40,471 bases of DNA, taken from NCBI GenBank assembly GCA_049999765.1, contig JBNGIQ010009103.1, positions 56,687 to 97,157 on the forward strand, read 5' to 3'. The translations under genes and the position numbers were made by a program. This DNA is from Phaeoceros laevis. Taxonomy: Eukaryota > Anthocerotophyta > Anthocerotopsida > Notothyladales. The notes below the pieces were generated by a model that saw nothing but the letters and a program-made list of their open reading frames with translations, was not told where the DNA came from and made no database searches. Shown piece by piece: positions 1 to 9,056 of the stretch. Each line of letters begins with the position of its first letter. Position 1 is the first letter of the stretch.

Positions 1-82
1 TTCTTCTTCTTCTTCTTCTTCTTCTTCTTCTTCTTCTTCTTCTTCTTCTTCTTCTTCTTCTTCTTCTTCTTCTTCTTCTTCT
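1..82. repeat. (TTC)n microsatellite
   Basis: About 27 uninterrupted TTC triplets open the window, so the true length to the left is unknown. The tract abuts the PPR-derived sequence directly at about position 83, with no spacer. Confidence 0.97.
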
Positions 83-2058
83 GTATGGCACAGTTCTTGC
101 ACACGTCTTTAGAAGGCAAGCAAAAGTAACACGGTCAGCCAAAATGAGGTCCGCCTCCTCTATTTGTCCATACACAAAGCGCCTCTTGGCCTAGTCCTTG
201 CTGTGCATACCCAGCTATCAGCGCTGGCCATGTCATCACATCCTTTGTGGCCTTGCTATCAAAAACCTGGCCTGCACCTTCCAGCTCACCACATTTTGCA
301 TACATGTCCACCGGGCAGGTGCTCACCACTACATCATCCAGCAGACCTCTTTTGACAATCTTGAGTATAGCGCCCTGCCCTTCTGTATGGCACCAGTGCT
401 AGCACATGCCTTCAGAAAGCAATGAATGCAGCATCGCCCAAGTTCATGCTTGTGTCCAGGAACTGCAAAGGGAAAGCACCAGTCTTTGTCAGTGTTATAC
501 ACAACATTGTCTTATGTGTATGACTGAGTCTCCATACCTCCTGCATATATCCACGTGTGGTGAAGGAGCTGACTTTGTGGGGGGTGTTTCAGGACCCAGC
601 TTCTAAGTGTTCCTGTCTTCGAGCAACATCCAGCAATCAAGGTTGTCCATGTGGCCACATTTTTGTGTGAACTCCTGCTGTCAAAAATCTGGTGCACCTC
701 TTCGAGTTGACCACATTTTGCATACATGTCCACCAGGCAGTTGCCCACTGCTACATCATCCAGCAAACCTCTTTTGACAATCTTTGAGTGCAGCTACATG
801 GCCTTCTGTACGGCACCATTGCTTTCAGATGCCCGGCTATCAGCACTGTCCATGTCACCACATCCTTTGTGGCCATGCTGTCAAAAACCTAGCGTGCACC
901 TTCCAGCTCACCACATTTTGCATACATGTCCACCAGGCAGATGCTCACCACTACATCATCCAGCAGACTCTTGTTAGCGCCTCTTGGCAGAGTCCTTGCT
1001 TTGCATATCCAGCAATCAGGGCATTCCGGACCACCACATTCTTTGTGTCGATGCTGTCAAAAATATGGCGCGCATCTTCCCGCTCACCACATTTTGCATA
1101 AACGTCCACCAGGGAGGTGCCAACAACCAAGTCAGTAGGGTTGCGGCTATGCAACACATCTGAGTGTGCTTTTCTGGCAGATTCCAAGTCCGCGGCAAAT
1201 GCACAAGCTTGAAGGGCAGCTACAAAGACGTTACCATCCGCCTTCACTCCTGACGTACGCATCTCGTGGTAGAGTTGTATGGCCTCCCCAAGCTTGACAG
1301 TGAGATCGTCAACTCGTCGCCCGAACACCAGATTTTGCCGGCCCCGCATATCCAAATGACTCTGTACAGCAGAGAGGAGGACACACGAGATTGTTCATGT
1401 GCCAAGACGGTCAAAGCGTCCACTGCTGGACTTAGCTGCCCATTCTCACAAATTGTCCGATTACAGCCAAAGCCATTCCGTAGCCTTGGCACTCTGGCGC
1501 CGTCGGAGCAGCAGCATGGAATACAGGTGTTCTCGTGGACTAGTCCCTCATGACCAGCAATCAGGGTTGCCCATGGCACCACACTCTTTGTGTTCATGCT
1601 ATCAAAGATCTGGCGTGCCTCTTCCAGCTCACCACATTTTGCATACATGTCCACCAGGCAGTTGCGCACCACTATCCAGCAGACCTCTTTTGGCAATCTG
1701 TGAGGGAGCTCCGTGGCCTTCTGTATGGCACAATGCTTGCACGCGCCTTCAGAAGGCAAGCAAAAGTAACACGGTAAGCCAGAATGAGGCCCGCCTCCTC
1801 CATTTGTCCATATACAAAGCGCCTCTTGGCCTAGGAATTCTAAGTGTTCCTATCTTCGAGCAACATCCAGCAATCAGGGTTGTCCATGTGACCACAAAAC
1901 TGGCGCACCTCTTCCAGCTAACCACATTTTGCATACATGTCCACCAGGCAGGTGCCCACCGCTACATCATCCAGCAAACCTCTTTTGACAATCTTTGAGT
2001 GCAGCTCCATGGCCTTCTCTATGGCACCAGTGCTTGTAGACGCCCGGCTATCAACACT
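83..2058 (-). pseudogene. Degenerate array of PPR (PLS-class) modules, part 1
   Basis: Read on the minus strand, this stretch repeatedly encodes pieces of one plant PPR module: a linker like GRELHSKIVKRGLLDDVVV, then LVDMYAKCGELEEARQVFDS, then KNVVTWNALIAGYAQQGLG, then YGQMEEAGLILA and VTFACLLKACAS. PPR proteins normally bind organelle RNA, one base per repeat. Here no frame holds more than about one module. Recognisable pieces lie near 135-420, 620-770, 780-960, 951-1355, 1540-1790 and 1840-2058. The conserved MYAKCG codons recur at irregular steps of roughly 180 to 540 bp, so the modules have been shuffled and truncated rather than simply duplicated. A segment encoding TLIAGCCSK-GTLR is present twice, near 600-640 and 1837-1878. 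The piece at 951-1355 is the best preserved and has an inverted partner at 20575-20930. No start codon, organelle transit peptide or C-terminal E/DYW domain can be seen. Confidence 0.85.
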
Positions 2059-2059
2059 G

Positions 2060-2214
2060 TCCATGTCACCATATCCTTTATTTTTTTGGAAAGTTTTTGG
2101 TTTCTTTCAGGATTTTTGCAAGCCAACCACTGCAACTTTTTCACTTGCTTTAGGGTGACAAAAGTGGTCTTCCTAGTTCACCTGGGAACCGTGCAAAGTG
2201 GGTTGACCGGCAGC
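2060..2214. other. Unassigned insert inside the PPR array
   Basis: PPR homology stops at about 2060 and resumes at about 2340. The first part of this insert is T-rich and non-coding. It leads directly into the microsatellite-tailed repeat at 2218, so the whole 2060-2338 block probably arrived as one insertion. I see no gene in it. Confidence 0.5.
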
Positions 2215-2217
2215 AAA

Positions 2218-2338
2218 ATCCTCAAGAAACAAAAAACTCCTGTACCCGCCCGCATGCGGGTGCCCCAATAAGGGCAAGGGGGGACCCTGATGGGACCGTC
2301 TAACCTCCTAAAATATAGACACACACACACACACACAC
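2218..2338 (+). repeat. Microsatellite-tailed dispersed repeat, copy 1
   Basis: A roughly 100-bp unit runs from AAGAAACAAAAAACTCCTG through a palindromic CCGCATGCGGG and a G-run to TGATGGGACCGTCTAACCTC, then ends in (AC)10 at 2319-2338. A close copy lies inverted at 6358-6473 with a TACA-type tail, and the tail end recurs at 32597-32642. A conserved body with a different short-repeat tail in each copy is what a retroposed SINE- or LINE-like 3' end would look like. No Pol III boxes were found. Confidence 0.7.
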
Positions 2339-2339
2339 C

Positions 2340-2745
2340 AGCGCTTGCACACACCTTAAGAAGGCAAGCAAATGTAACATGGTCAGTCAAAATGAGGCCC
2401 ACCTCCTCCATCTGTCCATACACAAGCGCCTCTTGGCCGAGACCTTGCTGTGCATACTCGGCAATCAGCGCTATTGATGTCACCACATTCTTTGTGTCCA
2501 TGCTGTCAAAAACCTGGCGCGCACCTTCCAGCTTACCACATTTTTGCATACATGTCCACCAGGCAGGTGCTCACCACTACATCATCCAGCAGACCTCTTT
2601 TGACAATCTTCGAGTGCAGCTCTCTGCCCTTCTGAATGGCAGCAGTACTAGCACACGCCATCAGAAAGCAAACAAAAGTAACACCGTCAGCCAAAATGAG
2701 GCCCGCCTCCTCCATTTGTCCATACACAACAAGCACCTTGGAAGA
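2340..2745 (-). pseudogene. Degenerate PPR module array, part 2
   Basis: PPR sequence resumes on the minus strand after the inserted repeat. One frame (2735 down to 2533) reads MEEAGLILADGVTFVC, then KGRELHSKIVKRGLLDDVVV, then LVDMYAK, which is about one module. A frame change at about 2540, in CCACATTTTTGCATAC where other copies have one T fewer, moves the reading into ARQVFDSMDTKNVV and IAEYAQQGLGQEALVYGQME at 2520-2340. The extra T is a one-base indel that breaks the frame. Together with the piece at 83-2058 this was one array before the 2060-2338 insertion. Confidence 0.85.
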
Positions 2746-3203
2746 AACAGTGAAAAACACAAAGCTTGGGATGAGAGGGACGGCCCTGGCGCTACGATTG
2801 CAATGGACTTGGTTGCCACACGATCGTAGGACCAGAGGGTAATGAAAAGCACAATCCTTCTTTTGAAGCAGAGGCAGCGAAGCAGGCTGCAGGCGTGCAG
2901 AGGCAACACAGAGATGAGCAGATGTTAGTACTTCGCAAAGTGAGAGTGGCTGGAAAAAGGGTGCAGTGAAAACCGCAAAAACAGCAAAAGGATGAACAAA
3001 TTTTAGTACTCCCAGCACCGCCTTGCTGCGGCGATCACAATGCAGTCTTTTGCGGCCTAATCGCACGCCAGGAAGGCACGAGAAAATGTGAAACGGCACG
3101 GAACCCTAGCTGCAACCACCCGCCATAGCCAAAAGCTTCGCGATACCGCTAGTGAGAGAAGCCGCTAGTGAGAGAAGCCAGGTGTTCCCAGTATCTAACA
3201 TAA
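2746..3203. other. Intergenic, no gene seen
   Basis: There is no ORF with recognisable content. Two loosely similar halves share ATGAGCAGATGTTAGTACT- and ATGAACAAATTTTAGTACT-like segments near 2915 and 2990. A 16-bp unit, CCGCTAGTGAGAGAAG, is tandemly duplicated at 3146-3177. The stretch separates the PPR array from the gypsy remnant. Confidence 0.6.
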
Positions 3204-4840
3204 GCTAAATTTGTCAGAGATCAATATCCAATACTTGTCATTCACGATATTTTGGATGTCTGTGCTGGTGCTGAGATTGTGAGCCTGTGTGATGGGTACG
3301 CAGGGTACCATCAAATCGCATTATTGGAAGAAGATCAGCTGAAGATAGCGTTTGTCACTCCCTGGGGTGTTTTTACGTTTAAGGTGTTATGTTTTGGATT
3401 GAAAAACGGACCCCCACAGTTCCAAAAAGTCATGGATACAGCATTTGCGGATCTTATCGGGAAGTGTTTATGCATGTTCTTCGATGATTTTTGCATTTAT
3501 GGGAGGAGGGCTGGTCATATTGCAGACCTGAGGGCGTGTTTTGAACAGATGCGCAAGTACAAAATATCCTTGAACCCGGAGAAATGTATCTTCGGAGTAC
3601 GCAATGGAATCTTATTAGGGCATCTCATTAGCGAGAAGGGGATTGAGATTGAGCCATGCAAGCTTAAGCATATTGAGGAGAGGCCGGTTCCAGTTAACAT
3701 AACAGATGTACGGAGCTTCGTGACTGCCGTTGGATATTATAGGAGGGCCATCCCAATCTTCTCCAAGCCAGCTGCCCCACTGTATGATTTGACAAAGAAA
3801 GATCAGGACTTCAACTGGACAGAGGAATGTCAAATAGCTTTTGAAGGATTGAAGTAGGCGATGTTAGGGGCCTCCATCCTGCGGCCTCCAGACTGGGGAA
3901 AAGAGTTCTGGCTGTCAGTGGATGTAACAGAGCGATGCATGACTGCCAACGTCTATCAGAAAGATGACAACCGAATTGTAACTTCCAGTATTTTTCTGCA
4001 GCCGAATGCTCAAGGACTACGAGACGAGGTACGCTAAGGTAGAGAAGCATATAGCAGCTTTGGTGTTCGGGACTGAGAAGCTAGGTCACTATTTGCATGC
4101 TAGAAAATTTACTGTCTTATCGAAGTTCCGTGGCCTGAGGTACGTGATGAATATTCCAAATCCTAGGGGCAGGCTTGCTAAGTGGCTGACTATCCTCTCA
4201 ATGTTTGAGTTTGCAACTGAGATCAAGACCGTCACTTTTGCAAAAATGGAAGATGGCATTACTATGAGCATCACGACGGAGGTAGAAGAAGTGCCCGAGA
4301 CAAAGGTGTGCGGGTTGGAGCTCGTAACAATGCAGCAGCTAGCCACTGCCAAGAAAAGATAAAAGAAAGGAAAGAAGGCAGAACCGCATGACCTGAAGGA
4401 CAGCAGCAAGCCGGCAATCGGGGGTAGGGAGTATGTCCTCTTCCCAGATACTTTTCCAGCTGAAACTGTTGCGTGGACTTTGCATTTTGATGGAGCAACC
4501 AAGAATAGGAAACGATATGCATGCATTGCCTCTGTGTTGAGAGATGGAACTGGGAAAACACAACTGGAAGGCAAGAAGTTTGTACAGAAAGTGACCTCAA
4601 ACGAAGTTGAATATCATGCGCTGATTTTTGGGTTAGAGGAAAGTTTGGAAAAGCAAAGTTTCTCCCATCTTCAGATCCTGGAAGACAGTAAGCTTGTGAT
4701 GGAACAGATCCGCGGGCCATTCGCATGTATGTCACAAATCCATACAGGTACACGAACACCGGAACATGACCTGCCATTAGCCCAAGCGGGACTTGTCTAA
4801 ACAAGATGCAAATTGTGCAAGAGCAGCGGTGGAGTGGTAA
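3204..4840 (+). pseudogene. Ty3/gypsy retrotransposon remnant: RT, RNase H and second RNase H
   Basis: The frame opens near 3204 with VRDQYPILVIHDILD and continues through the RT landmarks YAGYHQI, FGLKNGPPQFQ, the catalytic FFDDF (normally Y-x-DD or F-x-DD; both Asp are present), LNPEKC and LGHLIS. A TAG at 3855-3857 ends the first frame. The reading continues into the first RNase H (WLSVDVTE, then after a frameshift near 4008 YETRYAKVEKHIAALVFG and EKLGHYL). A TAA at 4360-4362 interrupts, and the same frame then gives a second, plant-type RNase H: LHFDGATKN (Asp), NEVEYHALIFGLE (Glu), ILEDSKLVMEQ (Asp), and after a frameshift near 4790 QDANCARAAVEW. A tandem second RNase H is known from the Tat/Ogre side of plant Ty3 elements, so I infer that lineage. 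Integrase, gag and LTRs are not next to it. It is dead: two stops and at least two frameshifts. Confidence 0.9.
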
Positions 4841-6357
4841 CCCAATCGTTCTCGTTTTTTTGCCTTTGAAGGCTTGCTCAGAAAAGAGCAAGGGATGTCC
4901 AGGACTAGGTCTACTGGCTCGCAGACGTACATAGCTTCAAACGAACAAATGATAAGCCTTGATTTAGCATGTCTAAAGAGATGCTGTGAGATTTGTAGTA
5001 CTGACCACATGCCAAGGCTGCATTGACAGGCAGCTGTACATTGTGGCCAAGTTTCACGATCCCTAGCTAACATGCTAGCTCACACAAAGTGTCCAAACTT
5101 TTATGTAGGTGCATCCAGCAGCTGCAGTCAAAAAATTCTGCATGCTCAAAAACGGCATTACAAAAGCATCACTTGATAGTTTAAATATGCAACTAAGGGC
5201 TGTGAGCAGAATTCATGACTTTCTGCACACAAAACACCAAGGAATGGCAGCTCTAGGAAGCTAGTGAGTCTTCCCCTCCCTCCCCCTTCATCAGTGCTTG
5301 TCGGAGTTCCTGGGCTTGGATTTCTGGACCCCTGGGCAAGCAGATCCAAGTACATTGTTGCATTCCAAAGGACCAAAATTGTGGATCACAGCTATTGACT
5401 GTTTCATATCCTTGGTTTTTGTAAGCCTAGGATGTGAGGGAAGCTGGTGGCATTTCCAGCAGCCCTTGCATCTTGGCAGTGCCAATCAGTAGGCAACACC
5501 CAGCACAAATAGCATTACTGCAGGTATTTAACACAACTCTTTCTAAGCAGGACTGCAAGGTATGTGAAACAACATTTTCTAACACAACATTCCTAACACA
5601 ACATTTTATAGGCACTACTACCTGCTGGGCCATGACGAGTGAGTGAACAAGGCGTAGCAGAACAAGCAGCACAGGCTACAGAGAGACAAGAGGAAGTGTT
5701 GTCAAGGCAGAGGAGCAGCAATCAGAGACCAAGGCAGCGAGGCAGAGGCAAGGAATGAAATGGCACGCCACTGTAGACTACACAAGAGGTAAAATAGGCT
5801 CCAGATTAGGTTAAGCTAGCAGGAAATTGGCGGCAAGACTGGAAAGCAAGAGAGAACCTCAATTATTCTGCCAGTATGTCAAAGGCATGGACAGCCATGT
5901 ATTGCTTCCTCTCACTGCTGTTGCCTGCTAAAAGACCATGTTTACGGGGCCAGAGCTAGACATGTGATTAAGTGCCTACCGTCGTTTGCTCAAAATACAC
6001 TTTAAATATCAGCTTCCTTCATTGGCCTTAGTGCCTAGGAGCCATGTGCATTTATTGACGTCAATGGCTAGCGTTGCAAGTGTTTCCAGGTTATGACACC
6101 TCATGTGCAGCCCTGCCAGAGTCGTAGCATGTCCAGAATGTTCTGTGATGATCTGCCTTCGGTTGGCCTGTGTACAATCAGACCATAAAACCGTAAAAAT
6201 GTATCTAGAACCATCCAAGTAAGCGGTTGTCAAAACGAGCAACAGGTTATAGGTTAGCAAACAGACATGTATAAATAGGTTAGCAAATACGCATCATTTG
6301 CATCATGGCAAAACATGATGAATCATGTAATAGCCTATCATACATACGTACAACATG
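4841..6357. other. Intergenic, no gene seen
   Basis: About 1.5 kb without recognisable coding sequence. Short features are a TAACACAACATT-type tandem at about 5580-5605 and a CT-rich stretch ending in TTCATCAGTGC near 5271-5298. That stretch loosely resembles the reverse complement of segments at 33940 and 36990 and a similar stretch at 39848. ORFs of 60-80 codons here have no repeat, domain or composition signal. Confidence 0.55.
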
Positions 6358-6473
6358 GTGTATGTATGTATGTATATATTTGAGGAGGTTACCGGTCCCA
6401 TCACGGTCCCCCCCTTGCCCATGGTTGGGGCACCCGCATGCGAGTGGGTACAGGAGTTTTTTGTTTCTTCGGA
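6358..6473 (-). repeat. Microsatellite-tailed dispersed repeat, copy 2
   Basis: Read on the minus strand this matches 2218-2338 closely over about 105 bp: AAGAAACAAAAAACTCCTG, CGCATGCGGGTGCCCCA, a GGGCAAGGGGGG run, TGATGGGACCG, AACCTCCTCAAATATA. The tail here is a TACA/TATA tract (GTATGTATGTATGTATATA on plus) instead of (AC)n. It joins the copia LTR at about 6470 and appears to have cut off or replaced the LTR start. Confidence 0.75.
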
Positions 6474-6745
6474 GTAGGGAAAAAGGTAGTTAAGTAATAA
6501 GTAATTAATTAATGTCTTTTAAATAGCCAGATAAATAGTCGATAGGTTATTTAAGTTTTTAGAGAATTATCAAGGTACAAAACGTGGTAACGTTTCGTAC
6601 AGGCGCAACTATACATAACCGCCGTGTCTGCTCACAGTGAATAGGCACACCGCCTGACATGTGTCTTCTTGGCACACACGCACACTTTCAATTACTTCTA
6701 CAATTTCCTACTCTCGCTCTCTCTCGATCCTCCTGAAATCCTCTA
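6470..6745 (+). mobile_element. Copia-type 5' LTR (5' end truncated)
   Basis: This stretch lies immediately upstream of a tRNA-Met-type primer-binding site, as a 5' LTR should. About 220 bp of it are homologous, in inverted orientation, to 8225-8432. Shared landmarks are GGAGTA-GGAAAA-GGTA, ATAGCCAGATAA, a palindromic AAACGT-N4-ACGTTTCGTA segment and CTTCTTGGCACACAC. The canonical TG start is missing where the microsatellite-tailed repeat abuts. No clean CA end is visible before the primer-binding site, so the boundaries are approximate. Confidence 0.65.
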
Positions 6746-6757
6746 TGGTATCAGAGC
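6746..6757 (+). other. Primer-binding site (initiator tRNA-Met type)
   Basis: TGGTATCAGAGC is the standard plant copia primer-binding site, complementary to the 3' end of initiator tRNA-Met. It fixes the orientation of this half-element as plus and marks the 3' edge of the LTR. Confidence 0.85.
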
Positions 6758-6943
6758 ATGGATACCGCCATGCCTGCTAATCACTGTCAAATTTGTCATA
6801 GCGCAGATTGCATCAAGAGTCTCGAGTTCGATCACTTTCGAAGTCTTGTGTCTACATTAAAATTGGCGCTGGTTAGATTTGGAAGCATGGCTGAGAAATT
6901 TCTAGCAGAAACTGTAGAGCACTATTTCTCCTAGAAAGTAATC

Positions 6944-8218
6944 ATGCCGAGAGCAAGAGGGCAGCGAAGATCAAACCTGAATGTAGATCGCTTCGCTGCA
7001 CACAATAGCCAGTTCGCACATTCACAGAATCAAAACTTAAACCAATTCTTGTCGTGAACTGTTCAACCCACTGTGTCTTCTTCAAATTTTAGGAACCAGC
7101 AGTCGGTTTCCGCATTTGCTAGGTGTCAGGCACATAGGTACGAGATTGGTGTCAATCCTGACTACCTCACAAACTTGAAAACACAAACTAGAAGGGAACT
7201 TGAGTGTTTGCACGCAAATTTAGCACAACATGCTAGCCAACTGGTAAACAGACCACTTGTGATAGATGCAAAAGTAGTCTAGATGTGCCAAGTCCCACGG
7301 ATCATCTTCTAGGAGAGGTACACAACCTCATAACGTGTCAAGCCGAAACCAATACACGACATTTTGCTGATCTTGTTGATAAACTGAAGGACAACAGTAG
7401 AAGCATTACCTTGCTGTCACAACAGCTTGCAATCTTGTCCATTTCTTTTAGCAAACCTGCTGCACAAGCCGAGAAAGGCATTAAGTTGATAAGGCAGGTC
7501 AATGCAATGAAGGACATGCTTTGTTTGCCAAAGGGCAATAAAACATCTGATGTCCCACCAGATTTCTAGTCTGTGGTGTGGATGTCACATAGGGTGGTGG
7601 TAGAAACCCTCATGGTAATCAAACTCCACCATCAAACAGAGGTAGACGCATAAATACCAGGTCAACTGCTCGAAATACAGCCAATCAAGAGGCATCTCTA
7701 GAAGATGAAGAGCCAACAGACGTCTCTTCGAGTCTTGGGGCAGTTGTAGACGAGTCTGATGTTAGTCTGCCTCCTGGATATCAAGTCGACCTACTGTCCT
7801 TAAATATTGAAACGCATGCAAGTTCTCAGAATCCATCTAGAAGGATCCGCAATAGACAACAACCTGCGTCATCCAGTAATTCCACAAATGTAGCTAGAGC
7901 TGCCCTCCTTGCACACACAACAAGGACCAACTTAGTTGCACAAGTCATTCATTCAATGGCAAACCCGCAAACTGTACATAATACAACAGTGACCAACCTT
8001 GAGATAGATTTTAAGGAGAAGGATAGGTTCAACGGTTCACAATTTGATGTCTGGGCATTACGGGTCCGGACCATATTAAAGGAGCATGATCTCTGGGGGG
8101 TAGTAACTGCAGGACCTAGGTCTGCCAATGGACCACCAGAACTTGGGCCATGATGAAGATTTACGGGAGGATCAGGCGAGAGCAAATGTAGAATGTAGGA
8201 ATGAATTAGAGCACGACG
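6944..8218 (+). pseudogene. Copia gag remnant with unusual N-terminal extension
   Basis: The only clearly recognisable part is at about 7956-8150: a plant copia gag N-terminus with FNGSQFDVWALRVRTILKEH followed by DLWGVV. It is continued after a one-base frameshift near 8150 by HDEDLREDQARANVE. Upstream, three frames cover about 1 kb: MPRARGQRRSNLNVDRF ending at TGA (7055-7057), an in-phase continuation to a TAG at 7280, then a shifted frame to 7569 with a heptad-like segment (EVHNLI, LVDKLKDN, ITLLSQQLA). From about 7588 an open frame without early ATG runs into the gag, carrying SLEDEEPTDVSSSLGAVVDE. The sequence therefore encodes roughly 300 residues before the usual gag start, which is long for copia. 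It ends abruptly at about 8218, where inverted LTR sequence begins. Confidence 0.7.
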
Positions 8219-8219
8219 G

Positions 8220-8432
8220 TGTGTGTGCCAAGAAGGCACGTGAGTGGCCTTGTGCCGGTTCGTGAGTGAACACGACTGTTGGTTAAGTCACGCCTTATAC
8301 GAAACGTGCTAACGTTTCGTATCCTATTTAATATTAATTACTAGCCTAATTATCTGGCTATTAAAGGCTAATTATGAATCGATATTACTTAATTAATTAC
8401 CTTTTCCGTACTCCCACTTAGACAGATAATGA
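8220..8432 (-). mobile_element. Copia-type LTR fragment, inverted
   Basis: On the minus strand this starts with TGTCTAAGTGGGAGTACGG, a plausible TG LTR start, and matches the plus LTR at 6470-6690. It lacks the last 50-60 bp of that LTR. In their place it fuses to the plus-strand gag at about 8220, beside a small perfect stem GTGCC-AAGAA-GGCAC (8225-8239). It contains a 26-bp inverted repeat, ATACGAAACGT-GCTA-ACGTTTCGTAT (8297-8322). Its orientation and place below the minus-strand pol fit a 3' LTR of that copy. Confidence 0.65.
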
Positions 8433-8562
8433 CATGCCGGGTACTTAGCCACTAGGGTTAGGGGTAGGTACTTCAACACTTCGACACTTTTTCATTTGTT
8501 CTTCACATCACAACCTTTCACGCCGACTTCACGGTCGCCAAGTTTTCTGTCTCACGGCCGAC

Positions 8563-8949
8563 ATGCCAGGTTTCCAATGCCTTGTGTTGTTGCTGGCCAC
8601 CGTCCTTGGTATTATCTTGTGCGCCCTGCTCAGCCGCCGCAGGCCACGTCCTCTCTGCAAAGAATTTTCTAAGCTGTACAGCGCCGAGGAGGAGTTAGAA
8701 GAAGCTCACACTCGATGGAGGCTGCTGCAGGGTTTTCCGTCCCTTGTCCCGGATGCGCCTTATCGTATGCTTCCATATTGCATGGAAAGGCTGATGTACG
8801 CAGGTTCTGAGTTCACTGAGCAAGGCCGGCTCATTCTCCGATATGGTGAGCACAACCTTGGTGAATTTCTACTTGTGCAGGTCCCCTTTGCTGCTGCATG
8901 CTGTTTTCTGACTAGAGCTCCCACTGAAACTTACATGGTTGCTGTGTAG
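8563..8949 (+). CDS. Hypothetical 128-aa protein with N-terminal membrane anchor
   Basis: I do not recognise this protein. Residues 5-23 (QCLVLLLATVLGIILCALL) form a convincing hydrophobic helix. A positive patch, SRRRPRP, follows, so it reads as a signal anchor with the positive side just after the helix. Residues 35-50 (EFSKLYSAEEELEEAH) are charged and helical. The rest has no motif I know. The ATG has a plain context (CCGACATGC). A CAG|GTCCCC at about 8880 could be a splice donor, making the last 20 codons intronic. It lies between the minus-strand copia pol (ends 9057) and its probable 3' LTR (8432), on the opposite strand. It could be an antisense element ORF, a captured host exon, or chance. 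Confidence 0.35.
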   Translation: MPGFQCLVLLLATVLGIILCALLSRRRPRPLCKEFSKLYSAEEELEEAHTRWRLLQGFPSLVPDAPYRMLPYCMERLMYAGSEFTEQGRLILRYGEHNLGEFLLVQVPFAAACCFLTRAPTETYMVAV

Positions 8950-9056
8950 AGCTCTGGTACAGGTGCAGCACTATCATGCCAACTCGCCGCTTTGAGGGAG
9001 TGAAGATCTGAAGGATAGTTTGTGTCTCTTTCATCTGCTTAGTGGTTACATACCTG

